Positions 8,355 through 16,598 of a DNA stretch of 36,721 bases are shown here, piece after piece. Below the pieces are notes generated by a model. The model worked only from the letters and a program-made list of their open reading frames with translations, did not search any database and had not been told where the DNA came from. Origin of the DNA: Sulfurovum sp. (lineage in GTDB: Bacteria; Campylobacterota; Campylobacteria; Campylobacterales; Sulfurovaceae); contig JALWTA010000044.1 of assembly GCA_027082955.1 (NCBI GenBank), positions 1-36,721 on the forward strand, written 5' to 3'. Positions within the stretch are counted from its first letter, which is position 1, and every line of letters begins with the position of its first letter. A program made the position numbers and the translations under genes.

Positions 8355-11300
8355 TTAACCTTTTTTGACGCGGTAGATCACAGCATACATCAATGGAACA
8401 TAGAAGAGATTCAAGACAGTCGCCCAGGCGACACCAAAACCAAGCGATACTGCCATCGGCTGAAGGATCAGTGCCTGTCCACTGGCGAAGAAGATCAAGG
8501 ATGAGAGTCCAAGAACGGTCGTAACCGATGTAAGAACAATGGGACGCAGCCGCATACCGGCTTTTTCGACCATCTCAACATAGCTCTTGCTGCCTTTTAC
8601 GAAATCGAGCATGATCAGCCCATCATTGACAACCACTCCCGCCAGTCCTATAAGTCCCATCACTCCCGGCAGTGTCATATGCAGTCCCATCAGTTTGGTT
8701 CCCGCAAGCGCACCCAGAACCGACAGCGGAATGATCGAAAGAATGATCAGCGGCATGATCATCGAGTTGAACATCCATACCAGTGTCAGGAAGATCAGGA
8801 AAATAGCGATGATCGCTGCTTCACCCATCTCTTTTTTAATCTGTTTATTCTCTTTCTCCTCTCCTTTGATATGCACTTTCCCCCCTGCTTTCTCAAATGT
8901 TTTAAGCATAGGGCGTATCTTGTCCATGACCTCGGAAGGGGTAATGACATGCTTATCTACACGCGCGAACAGGGAACGTACCTTCTCACCATCCTCTTTG
9001 AATATTTTGACAAAACTCTTACGGTATTTAAAGTCACAAATATCTTTTAAGCGCACCATTTTTGTTCCGTCCGGTGTCGTCAGCCTGAAACTGCCCAGTG
9101 CACTGTGCTTATGCCTGTACGCATCCTCTATACGAATGCGTATCAACCCTTTGTCATTGAACATCTTGCCGTATTCGGCTTTGAGAAAGGCTCCGCGAAG
9201 TGCATTGACCACATAGGTCTCCGTAAAGCCGAGCTGTTGTCCATAGCTGTTGACACGCAGTTTCAGCTCCCGTTCACCTGCATTGGCATTGTCAGAAATA
9301 TCTTCCACGCCTTTGATATGTGAAAGTGCCTCCTCAACCTTGTGCAGCGCATCAAGTGCCTTTTTCATATCATCTGCACCAAACCCGATTTCAATGTCAT
9401 GGCTGACAATCCCCGCCTGCTGAACATAGATATTGAACTCTTCATACAGCGGTTTGCCTTCTATCTGAATATTTTTGAACCGATCCACAACATCATGCTG
9501 TACCTCTTTGAGTATCTGCTGCGCTTTTCGTTTTCGTATCATATCGCTGGCATCATACTCCAAAGAGAAAATAGGATTGATATAACGGTCGAAAAAGTTC
9601 TCCGGAGCTTTTTCATGCAGATTGATAAAGATCTGGAACAGGTTATCGCCCACTTCAAAACTTGCATCTGGATTGAACTTGAAGCCGATCACAGAAGTGA
9701 CAGAATCCACTTCCTCTTTATTGAGGCGCTTGAGCAGTGCCTTCTCGATCTGCGTCACATACCCTTCTGTTTCATTGAGATCATGGTTGATATCGATCTT
9801 GCCGTTCAAATAGATCTGCTGTGCATCGAACTCAGGGAAAAGCTGAAACTTGGTCACCTTTGCCAATGCCATCGTACCAAGCACAATAAAAAGAACAATC
9901 AGCAGCAAGGAAAGCCATTTCCGAGACAACATCCGTTCCAGAATTTTGCTGTATGCAGCATTGAAACGCAGCCAAAAGTCACTTTGGGAGTGTACTTGTC
10001 GCATCTTTTTGCCAATGCTGAAGAACTCTTTTGCATGCAGTGGGAGAAAATAAAATGCCTCAAAGAGTGAAGAGAGCAGCAAAATAGAGATCATAACTGG
10101 AAGCACCTGCATGAACATGCCCATCTTTCCACTCATGATCAAAAGCGGTAAAAAAGCAAAAACGGTGGTCAACGTTGCAGTCAATACGGCAGGGAACATC
10201 TCTGCGGCACCTTCCACTGCCGCTTCACGGGGAGATTTGCCCATTTCCATATGACGATAGATATTTTCCGCTACTACAATAGCTTCATCGACTAACATCC
10301 CCAGTGCGATCAAAGCACCCAGCATCGTCAGCATGTTAAGACTGTATCCAATGGCATCAGCAGCAATGAGGGTAATAAAAAATGAGGTAGGAATCCCAAT
10401 AGCAACTACCAAAGCAATGCGGGCATTGACAGAGAGAAAAAGTGCAGCAAAGACAAGGATTAGACCGAAGAGAATATTGGATGAGACCAGATTGAGACGA
10501 TTTTTAACCCAGACAGACGTATCAGTATAGGCATCAAATGTCACTTCGGGATACTTTTTGGCAAAATGCTTCAGTATCTTCTTGACTTCACGACTCAATG
10601 CAATGGCATTGCCTTCTTTGGTTTTATTGATATTCAACGAAATATTCGGTTTGCCGTTAAAGTGAGAGATCTGCTTGGGATCTCCCAATCCTATGCGTAC
10701 CTGAGCAATATCACCAAGACGTATATGTTTGCCATTGATCCCTATGAGCGTATCACGGATCGCTCCAACCGATTTTTCACCATTGATGGTTGAAATATAC
10801 AGATGGTTGCCTGTACTCTCAAGTGTTCCCGCCGGATAGATGGATGCAATCTGTCCGATGGCTCTGTAGACTACCGTTTTTGGAAGTCCGTATGCGTCAA
10901 GTTTCTTCTGATCGAGGGTAATCAGTACCTCTTCGTCCGCATCTCCCCGTATCGCGATCCCGCTCAGATTTTTAATGAGTGATAAACGGCTTTTCAGATC
11001 ATCTGCGATATCTAGCAAACGGTGTTTGGACACATCTCCGGAGATAGCCACCAGCAGCAGAGGATAGTCGTGTACAACCACTTTTGCTACAGGTTCATCC
11101 ATATCGGAAGGAAGATCACGGCGAATATTGGCAATAATATCCTTGACATCCGAGAGCACCAACTGTTTGTCGTTGCCCGGTTTAATATCTGCTGTAATCC
11201 TGAAAAGCCCGTTTTGAATGGTCGTATCGATGGTATCGATCTGTGAAAGGCTTTTGAGCTCATCCTCAATCTGCCGCACTGCCATTTTATCCAGTACATC

Positions 11301-11474
11301 TGCACTGGCACCAACATATCCTCCGCTGATAGAGATCTCATCAAGCGTCGATGCGGGGAATATCTCTTTGGCAATATTTTGATAGGCAAAGATGGCCATC
11401 AGAAGCATAAAAACCATTAATATATGGTTCAGTATCGGACGGTCTACAGCAAATCTGATAAAACTTCGTATCAT
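8355..11474 (-). CDS. RND-family efflux transporter (AcrB-like permease)
   Basis: A 1039-residue inner-membrane pump of the resistance-nodulation-division superfamily with duplicated halves: one N-terminal helix (about 13-31), a large periplasmic loop, a six-helix block (about 333-480), then the repeat of this plan. The proton-relay motif of TM4 reads LVDEAIVVAEN, so the first Asp (D396) is kept and the second is Glu (E397) where AcrB has Asp. It starts in a 4-nt ATGA overlap with the ftsL-like gene. No membrane-fusion or outer-membrane partner is adjacent, so partners must be elsewhere or the protein works alone. The substrate is unknown. Confidence 0.9.
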   Translation of the reverse strand: MIRSFIRFAVDRPILNHILMVFMLLMAIFAYQNIAKEIFPASTLDEISISGGYVGASADVLDKMAVRQIEDELKSLSQIDTIDTTIQNGLFRITADIKPGNDKQLVLSDVKDIIANIRRDLPSDMDEPVAKVVVHDYPLLLVAISGDVSKHRLLDIADDLKSRLSLIKNLSGIAIRGDADEEVLITLDQKKLDAYGLPKTVVYRAIGQIASIYPAGTLESTGNHLYISTINGEKSVGAIRDTLIGINGKHIRLGDIAQVRIGLGDPKQISHFNGKPNISLNINKTKEGNAIALSREVKKILKHFAKKYPEVTFDAYTDTSVWVKNRLNLVSSNILFGLILVFAALFLSVNARIALVVAIGIPTSFFITLIAADAIGYSLNMLTMLGALIALGMLVDEAIVVAENIYRHMEMGKSPREAAVEGAAEMFPAVLTATLTTVFAFLPLLIMSGKMGMFMQVLPVMISILLLSSLFEAFYFLPLHAKEFFSIGKKMRQVHSQSDFWLRFNAAYSKILERMLSRKWLSLLLIVLFIVLGTMALAKVTKFQLFPEFDAQQIYLNGKIDINHDLNETEGYVTQIEKALLKRLNKEEVDSVTSVIGFKFNPDASFEVGDNLFQIFINLHEKAPENFFDRYINPIFSLEYDASDMIRKRKAQQILKEVQHDVVDRFKNIQIEGKPLYEEFNIYVQQAGIVSHDIEIGFGADDMKKALDALHKVEEALSHIKGVEDISDNANAGERELKLRVNSYGQQLGFTETYVVNALRGAFLKAEYGKMFNDKGLIRIRIEDAYRHKHSALGSFRLTTPDGTKMVRLKDICDFKYRKSFVKIFKEDGEKVRSLFARVDKHVITPSEVMDKIRPMLKTFEKAGGKVHIKGEEKENKQIKKEMGEAAIIAIFLIFLTLVWMFNSMIMPLIILSIIPLSVLGALAGTKLMGLHMTLPGVMGLIGLAGVVVNDGLIMLDFVKGSKSYVEMVEKAGMRLRPIVLTSVTTVLGLSSLIFFASGQALILQPMAVSLGFGVAWATVLNLFYVPLMYAVIYRVKKG

Positions 11475-11752
11475 GGCTGTGCTTCATCGATCACAAAAAT
11501 GGTATCGGTGACCCGGTTTTTGTAGGTAAGTGCTTCTACTTTCTCCTGCAGAATTTTATGCTCCGCTTTCAATGCCTCTACCTGTCTGTACATTTTATTT
11601 ACCTTCTTACTCTCATAATAAATCTGATTACTCAAATATATCTTGAACATCGTAAGAATAAGAACGATGCTCATTGAAATAAAAATGACGCTTATCATTC
11701 CCCATGTAATGCCGTTGGGTGTTTTTTTACGCCTATGTACCGACGCCATCAT
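11471..11752 (-). CDS. ftsL: FtsL-like division protein
   Basis: A 93-residue bitopic protein: a basic N-terminus (HRRKKTPNG), one transmembrane helix near residues 17-40, then a coiled-coil periplasmic part (about 46-80, KKVNKMYRQVEALKAEHK). Size, topology and position directly after rsmH match FtsL, which joins FtsB and FtsQ in the divisome. Sequence alone is too divergent to prove it. GGAGGG lies very close to the first ATG (11752), so the second ATG at 11749 may be the real start. It overlaps the RND gene by 4 nt. Confidence 0.7.
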   Translation of the reverse strand: MMASVHRRKKTPNGITWGMISVIFISMSIVLILTMFKIYLSNQIYYESKKVNKMYRQVEALKAEHKILQEKVEALTYKNRVTDTIFVIDEAQP

Positions 11753-12672
11753 CCCTCCTGTCCAAAGCGAAAACTTCTCAGCTTTGCCGAACGGCTACGC
11801 GGATTTTGTGCCAATTCTCTTTTGGATGCCACCACCGGTTTGCGTTGAAGCGGTTTACCAAGCGCATGGTTCTTTCCGCAGGTACATCTCATCGCCTGCG
11901 GATCGCAGATACAATCGGTCGCCCACTTCTTAAAACGGTTTTTGACCAGTCTGTCCTCAAGCGAGTGGAAGGTGATCAAAGAGACAACCTCACCTTCATA
12001 GTGTTTCGCCTCGATTGCATCGAGCAGTCCTTCTATCTCTCCAAGCTCATTATTGACCTCTATACGTATTGCCTGAAACGGCAGTGTTGAGGGGTGTATC
12101 TTGCCGCCGGAGGGGATGACCATGGCAATGATATGGCTTAACTCTTGGGCGCTCTCTATGGGTTTTTTGCTGCGTGCCTCTACGATCGTAGCTGCGAGCT
12201 TTCGGTAGGAGCGTACCTCTCCGTATGCATCAAAGATATACTCCAGCTTCTCTTTGGGATAGGTGTTGACTACTTCGTAGGCACTTAAACTTGCGGAGGC
12301 ATCCATACGCATATCCAGACGCTTGGCATCAAATGCAAATCCGCGCTCTTTTTTGTCAAGCTGCAGTGAAGAGACACCAAAATCGGCAAGCAGTGCCGTT
12401 ACCGGAGCCTCTGTAAGCGTAGGAAGTACAGTAGCAAAAGTACCTTTGTAGAGTCGGCTGCGTTCACCAAAAGGCGCGAGCCTCTCTTTGGAAAACGACA
12501 ACGCCTCATCATCTCTGTCGATACCGATATGCCGCAAGTGAGGATAACGTTTAAGCACTTCACTGCTGTGCCCGGCATACCCCAGCGTACAATCGACAAA
12601 ATATCCTTCAGGCACATTTTTGAAGCTTTCCAAAACCTCATCCAGCAGTACCGGTATATGCGGACTCTCCAC
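11749..12672 (-). CDS. rsmH: 16S rRNA (cytosine-1402-N4)-methyltransferase
   Basis: A 307-residue RsmH (MraW) that N4-methylates C1402 in the ribosomal P site. The SAM-binding motif appears as DCTLGYAGHS (about 27-36), followed by HIGIDRDDEAL. Other family signatures include ALLADFGVSSLQLD and the C-terminal ITFHSLEDRLVK. The start is GTG at 12672 with AAGGA upstream. It is the first gene of the long minus-strand unit and is followed by ftsL, the usual dcw-cluster order, although the rest of the dcw cluster is not here. Confidence 0.95.
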   Translation of the reverse strand: MESPHIPVLLDEVLESFKNVPEGYFVDCTLGYAGHSSEVLKRYPHLRHIGIDRDDEALSFSKERLAPFGERSRLYKGTFATVLPTLTEAPVTALLADFGVSSLQLDKKERGFAFDAKRLDMRMDASASLSAYEVVNTYPKEKLEYIFDAYGEVRSYRKLAATIVEARSKKPIESAQELSHIIAMVIPSGGKIHPSTLPFQAIRIEVNNELGEIEGLLDAIEAKHYEGEVVSLITFHSLEDRLVKNRFKKWATDCICDPQAMRCTCGKNHALGKPLQRKPVVASKRELAQNPRSRSAKLRSFRFGQEG

Positions 12673-12772
12673 CTACTCTTTCCTTTTTTGTATGTAGTGT
12701 ACTGTACCCCTACAGCACCAAACCTAATATAATACACATGGTGTTGTGAGGGTGACAGAAGGAAGTGCCTGT

Positions 12773-12836
12773 GGTGCACAGCACCCTACATTATTCTTAT
12801 CAAAAATTCTAATTTCTAATTTCTAATTTCTAATTT
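12773..12836 (+). repeat. palindrome plus heptad tract A
   Basis: A short palindrome GGTGC-ACA-GCACC followed by CTACA at 12773-12790, then after 15 nt a tract with a 7-nt period: ATTCTAA once and TTTCTAA three times (12806-12833), then TTTA. It lies between divergent rsmH and the aldolase-like gene, ending just before the TATAAT of the latter. It shares its plan with the elements at 24299, 24904 and 25523. Confidence 0.7.
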
Positions 12837-12842
12837 ACCCGT

Positions 12843-12848
12843 TATAAT
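12843..12848 (+). promoter_or_regulatory. -10 box of the aldolase-like gene
   Basis: Perfect TATAAT 31 nt before the ATG at 12879; AAAGG at 12866-12870 is the ribosome-binding site. In the same divergent gap, another TATAAT at 12728-12733 (+), overlapping TATTAT (12734-12729) on the minus strand, may supply the rsmH promoter. Confidence 0.55.
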
Positions 12849-12878
12849 ACCGAAATTATCCTAACAAAGGTTCTGCCT

Positions 12879-13451
12879 ATGGACAAACACCTCATCGACG
12901 ATATCAAACATGTTTCCCTTTCGCTTTTTGAAAAAAACTTTTTCGGTGTCTATCACGGTTCCATCTCTGCACGTGTCTCGAAAAACAGTTTCATTATAAA
13001 CTCTAAAGATACGATTCTTAACGAAGTGACAGAATCCTCTCTTGTCAAACTTGACTGCCAAAAACGTGACTATCGATGGAATCTGGCCAATACCGATGTG
13101 CATATTCACGAACACATTTATGAGAGTATCCCCAATGCAAAGTATGTCTCCTATACCATGCCTCCCTATGCTACGGCATATTCACTAAAACACGGGAAAG
13201 TATCACCGCAGGATTATTATGGGAAACAACTTCTTGGGGAGATCATTATCTTCGATCCAGGACATTTCGATGACTGGATTGAACGGGCACCCTATGAAGT
13301 GAGCCGATTTTTTCAGGACCATGAAAGCCATCTGCTTCTTATCAAAGGCTTTGGAGTGATTGCCTACGATCGTGACATTACTGAAATGGCAAAGAAAATT
13401 GCCGTTTTGGAAAATAGTTGCAGGCTCCTTGCTCTCTCTGCTTCCGTTTAA
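12879..13451 (+). CDS. class II aldolase/adducin-like protein without metal ligands
   Basis: A 190-residue protein with the class II aldolase/adducin fold signature: GSISARV (27-33, family GNISxR), an HIYESIPNAKYV helix-strand unit and PPYATAYSL (95-103). True enzymes bind zinc through H-x-H before PP(Y/H) and a third His in NHG. Here these are Y92-T-M94 and G-F158-G, and the catalytic Glu position appears to be D73. It is therefore probably a pseudoenzyme or a differently acting family member. Clear TATAAT and AAAGG precede the ATG. It is divergent from rsmH. Confidence 0.8.
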   Translation: MDKHLIDDIKHVSLSLFEKNFFGVYHGSISARVSKNSFIINSKDTILNEVTESSLVKLDCQKRDYRWNLANTDVHIHEHIYESIPNAKYVSYTMPPYATAYSLKHGKVSPQDYYGKQLLGEIIIFDPGHFDDWIERAPYEVSRFFQDHESHLLLIKGFGVIAYDRDITEMAKKIAVLENSCRLLALSASV

Positions 13452-13553
13452 TCTTGACTAATTCTATCGATTATATTTTATATTAAGTTTCATTCCGATA
13501 TACTTCCCTGACGTTCAAATTGATACACTAAAATAGTCACACAGGAGGGAACG

Positions 13554-13910
13554 ATGATGGAGAAAAAAAAGATGATCGAAATGATCAAAACGAAATTTGA
13601 AATGATCGGCATTGTACTCAACCAAAGTCTGCATGTTGACGATATTGCCCACAGTAAATATCTTCGTGCACTGATCGATGCAACGGAAAACACCTATGTA
13701 CACTTAAATGACAGTTTATGTGAAAGCCTGACCATGTGTCAAGAGTGTGCCCAAAAACGTGACATTCTCATGCAATATTTGACACTGCTTGATGATATTG
13801 AGAACGGGACACAGGTTACACCGCAAATGTCAGAGCAATTGACAGCCTACCCCGAAGTTGTCAACAGCATTATTCAAAGAATTGACAAAGTCCTGCTTAG
13901 TATGCACTAG
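13554..13910 (+). CDS. hypothetical 118-residue protein
   Basis: I do not recognise this family. It is predicted soluble and mostly helical, with a basic N-terminus (MEKKKMIEMIKTK) and four cysteines, three of them in CESLTMCQEC (76-85). A strong AGGAGG (13543-13548) precedes tandem ATGs at 13554 and 13557; the second has the better spacing. The gap to the preceding gene is about 100 nt with AT-rich sequence, so it may be transcribed separately. A role cannot be assigned. Confidence 0.7.
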   Translation: MMEKKKMIEMIKTKFEMIGIVLNQSLHVDDIAHSKYLRALIDATENTYVHLNDSLCESLTMCQECAQKRDILMQYLTLLDDIENGTQVTPQMSEQLTAYPEVVNSIIQRIDKVLLSMH

Positions 13911-13979
13911 TATCTCCGCTCCCAGCGTCTCACTATTGCCATTGTTCTGATGATACTTTTGTGTAAAGCATAAATCTGT

Positions 13980-13985
13980 TATACT
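13980..13985 (+). promoter_or_regulatory. -10 box of the Sel1-repeat gene
   Basis: TATACT 28 nt before the ATG at 14014, with AGGA at 14003-14006 as ribosome-binding site. The 100-nt gap before it contains nothing else I can identify. Confidence 0.4.
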
Positions 13986-14013
13986 TTTTCATTATATATG
14001 ACAGGATACATGT

Positions 14014-15195
14014 ATGAACCAGACACAAAAACGTTTAAGTATCATCAGTCTTGCCATCTCCATTGGAGATACCGAAACCATTCAACTTCAGATTCTAAAA
14101 CTCGCTCCGTTAAAAAACGATGAAAGAATACAGGAGATTATTCGAGGGCTTCAGGCAGAGAATTATGCACAAACCCAATCACTTATTACAAACTACCTCA
14201 ATACACCTCCCGAGGAGATACACCAAAGAAGTATGGACACATCATCCGAAGAGGATGCCATTATCGAAGAGTTCGACCTTTTTCGTGTCAAACCGGACAG
14301 TGAAACAGAAGTCGAAGAGATGCTTGAGATCGATACTGCCAACCCCCTGTCTGACAATCAAGAACACGCTGACTATGATGCATTGCTGAACCTGCAAAGC
14401 GAAGATGTACTTCCCAATACCCTTGAGATAGGACAAACACTTTCTGACATAGAAGACGACAACTTCTTTACACTTCCTGAAACAGAACAGACATCCAACA
14501 TCACCGAAAACATTGAAGAGGACGACTTTTTTGTACAGGAGGATACTACGGCTTGCGACACTGTATCATACGACTCAGATCATACTTCTAATGATCTCTC
14601 AACGCCGCTGAATGCACATGAAAACACAACATCAAATGTGTTATCTGACAAAGAGAAGCTTCCCGAGTATGAGGCGATCACCTATATTGACCAGAAACTT
14701 AAAAATATGCAAACACAATACCCTCCTCTGGAAACAGCAGCGGCATCCTACACATCCTTAGAGCAGTGGCTGCAAAAGATCAGAGAGGGACGATACAACG
14801 AAGAGGACGTTGAAAAATTGCTTCAAGAGGTACAGGAGTGTGCCGCAGAAGGTAAAACAGCAGAAGCTGCCCAACTGCTGCTGCTTGCAGCTGCGACCCC
14901 ATCAGTCTATGCACAGTTCATGCTGGCACGCTCTCTCTTTAAAGGGGATCTGCTGCAGAAGAATGTCCCCGAAGCATTTACTCTCATCAACAGATTGGCA
15001 ATGGATGAAGACTACCCTGAAGCGATATGTGATTTGGGACAATTGTACGAGTACGGTATAGGTATTGCCAAGGACAGACATCGGGCAGAAACGCTCTACA
15101 AGGAGGCAATGGAACTTGGCATCAAACGTGCCCAGTCACACTATGAACGCCTGCACAAACAGAATAAGGGACTATTCTCCTTTCTGAGACATTAA
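14014..15195 (+). CDS. acidic Sel1-repeat protein
   Basis: A 393-residue protein with three parts. The N-terminal 70 residues are helical (MNQTQKRLSIISLAISIGD...). Residues about 75-215 are strongly acidic and probably disordered, with many Asp/Glu runs. The C-terminal third carries Sel1/TPR-like helical repeats, clearest in AICDLGQLYEYGIGIAKDRHR (roughly 335-355), the family pattern A...LG.LY..G.GV..D...A. Sel1 repeats mediate protein-protein contacts. No signal peptide or membrane segment is visible. Its 3' end overlaps the 3' end of bioA by 24 nt on the opposite strand. The partner and role are unknown. Confidence 0.8.
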   Translation: MNQTQKRLSIISLAISIGDTETIQLQILKLAPLKNDERIQEIIRGLQAENYAQTQSLITNYLNTPPEEIHQRSMDTSSEEDAIIEEFDLFRVKPDSETEVEEMLEIDTANPLSDNQEHADYDALLNLQSEDVLPNTLEIGQTLSDIEDDNFFTLPETEQTSNITENIEEDDFFVQEDTTACDTVSYDSDHTSNDLSTPLNAHENTTSNVLSDKEKLPEYEAITYIDQKLKNMQTQYPPLETAAASYTSLEQWLQKIREGRYNEEDVEKLLQEVQECAAEGKTAEAAQLLLLAAATPSVYAQFMLARSLFKGDLLQKNVPEAFTLINRLAMDEDYPEAICDLGQLYEYGIGIAKDRHRAETLYKEAMELGIKRAQSHYERLHKQNKGLFSFLRH

Positions 15196-16488
15196 CGCTT
15201 CTATAGCACGGTACGCAACAGACATCATCACGTCGATCTGTGCATACTCGATCACATACGGCGGCATAAAATAGATCACATTTCCCAGTGGGCGCAGCAG
15301 TACGCCGTTTTGTAATCCATAACGGTACACCTGAAGACCGACACGTTCTTCAGGAGCATATCCCTTAAGCTCCACGGCTGCTACCATTCCCTGTTGCCTG
15401 ACGGAGGCGACATTATCAAGCATTTTAAACTGCTTAAGTTTTTCTGCAATATAAAGACTTTTTTGCTCATTTTCTTCAAGAATATTGTCCGTTTCAAAAA
15501 TAGAAAGGCTTTCAAGAGCAGCACAGCATGCCAACGGATTTCCAGTATAGCTGTGAGAATGTAGGAAGGCTTTGTATTCATTGTAGTCACAATAAAAAGT
15601 ACTATAGACTTCGTCGGTTGTCATAACCACAGACAGCGGCAGATACCCGCCAGTCAAACCTTTAGAGAGCGCCATAAAATCCGGGGATATCTCCGCATGT
15701 TCACAGGCAAACATTTTCCCGGTACGTCCAAATCCAGTCATGATCTCATCGGCAATCAGATGCACACCATATGCTTCCGTCATCTTACGAGCACCTTGCA
15801 GATAGCGTGGGTGGTACATATGCATTCCTCCTGCTCCCTGAACAAGCGGTTCTACGATCAATGCAGCGATTTTTTCACCCTCTTCTTCCAAAACGTCATG
15901 CAGTATATCGAGTGCTTCATTCGCGGCTGCTTCACTCTGATCCTTTGGAACAGGTACCTGCCTATTGGCTATCAACAGCGGTTCGTAGGTCTCTTTGTAA
16001 AGGCTGACATCACCCACAGAAAGCGCACCAAGCGTCTCACCATGATAGGAGTTGGTTAACGAGAGAAAAAGCGAACGCTCTTCTCCTCTGTTGCGATGAT
16101 AGTGATAACTCATTTTAAGTGCTGCTTCTATAGCACTTGAACCATTGTCAACATAGAAAACTTTTTTCAGCTTTTCAGGTGTAATCTCAACCAATTTATG
16201 TGCCAATTCAACAGCAGGCTCGTGTGTAAATCCTGCCAGCAGCACATGTTCGAGCGTGTCCAACTGTGATTTGATACGTTTGTTGATACGCTCATTTGCA
16301 TGTCCAAACAGATTGACCCACCATGAGCTGACAGCATCAATATAACGGTTGCCGTCAAAATCGTAGAGATAGATACCTTTTGCCGATTTCACAGGGATAA
16401 GCGGCAGTGTTTCATGGTCTTTCATCTGTGTACAGGGGTGCCATATCACCTCAAGATCACGCTGCATCATGCTATTGTTGTCAACCAT
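15172..16488 (-). CDS. bioA: adenosylmethionine-8-amino-7-oxononanoate aminotransferase
   Basis: A 438-residue class III PLP aminotransferase of biotin synthesis, transferring an amino group from SAM to KAPA to give DAPA. It has the BioA signature WHPCTQMKDHE (16-26), SSWWVNLFGH (54-63), NGSSAIEAALK (115-125), the cofactor Asp in IADEIMTGFGRTG (245-257), and the PLP lysine K276 in LSKGLTGGYLPL. AGAGG precedes the ATG at 16488. No other bio gene is adjacent. It is divergent from the ppiD-like gene, with a palindromic site in the shared promoter region. Confidence 0.95.
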   Translation of the reverse strand: MVDNNSMMQRDLEVIWHPCTQMKDHETLPLIPVKSAKGIYLYDFDGNRYIDAVSSWWVNLFGHANERINKRIKSQLDTLEHVLLAGFTHEPAVELAHKLVEITPEKLKKVFYVDNGSSAIEAALKMSYHYHRNRGEERSLFLSLTNSYHGETLGALSVGDVSLYKETYEPLLIANRQVPVPKDQSEAAANEALDILHDVLEEEGEKIAALIVEPLVQGAGGMHMYHPRYLQGARKMTEAYGVHLIADEIMTGFGRTGKMFACEHAEISPDFMALSKGLTGGYLPLSVVMTTDEVYSTFYCDYNEYKAFLHSHSYTGNPLACCAALESLSIFETDNILEENEQKSLYIAEKLKQFKMLDNVASVRQQGMVAAVELKGYAPEERVGLQVYRYGLQNGVLLRPLGNVIYFMPPYVIEYAQIDVMMSVAYRAIEALMSQKGE

Positions 16489-16553
16489 TCTTCAACCTCT
16501 TTTCCCATTCCTGAATTTTTGACACCACACATACGGTATCACAAGCTTATTTA

Positions 16554-16578
16554 GGTAAAATATTATACAAATTTTACC
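16554..16578. promoter_or_regulatory. inverted repeat in the bioA/ppiD divergent promoter
   Basis: GGTAAAAT, 9 nt, ATTTTACC: perfect 8-bp arms with centres about two helical turns apart. TATTAT lies inside it, so a protein bound here could control bioA, the ppiD-like gene or both. The regulator is unknown. Confidence 0.4.
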
Positions 16579-16598
16579 ATAGAAGGCAGATAAAAATC

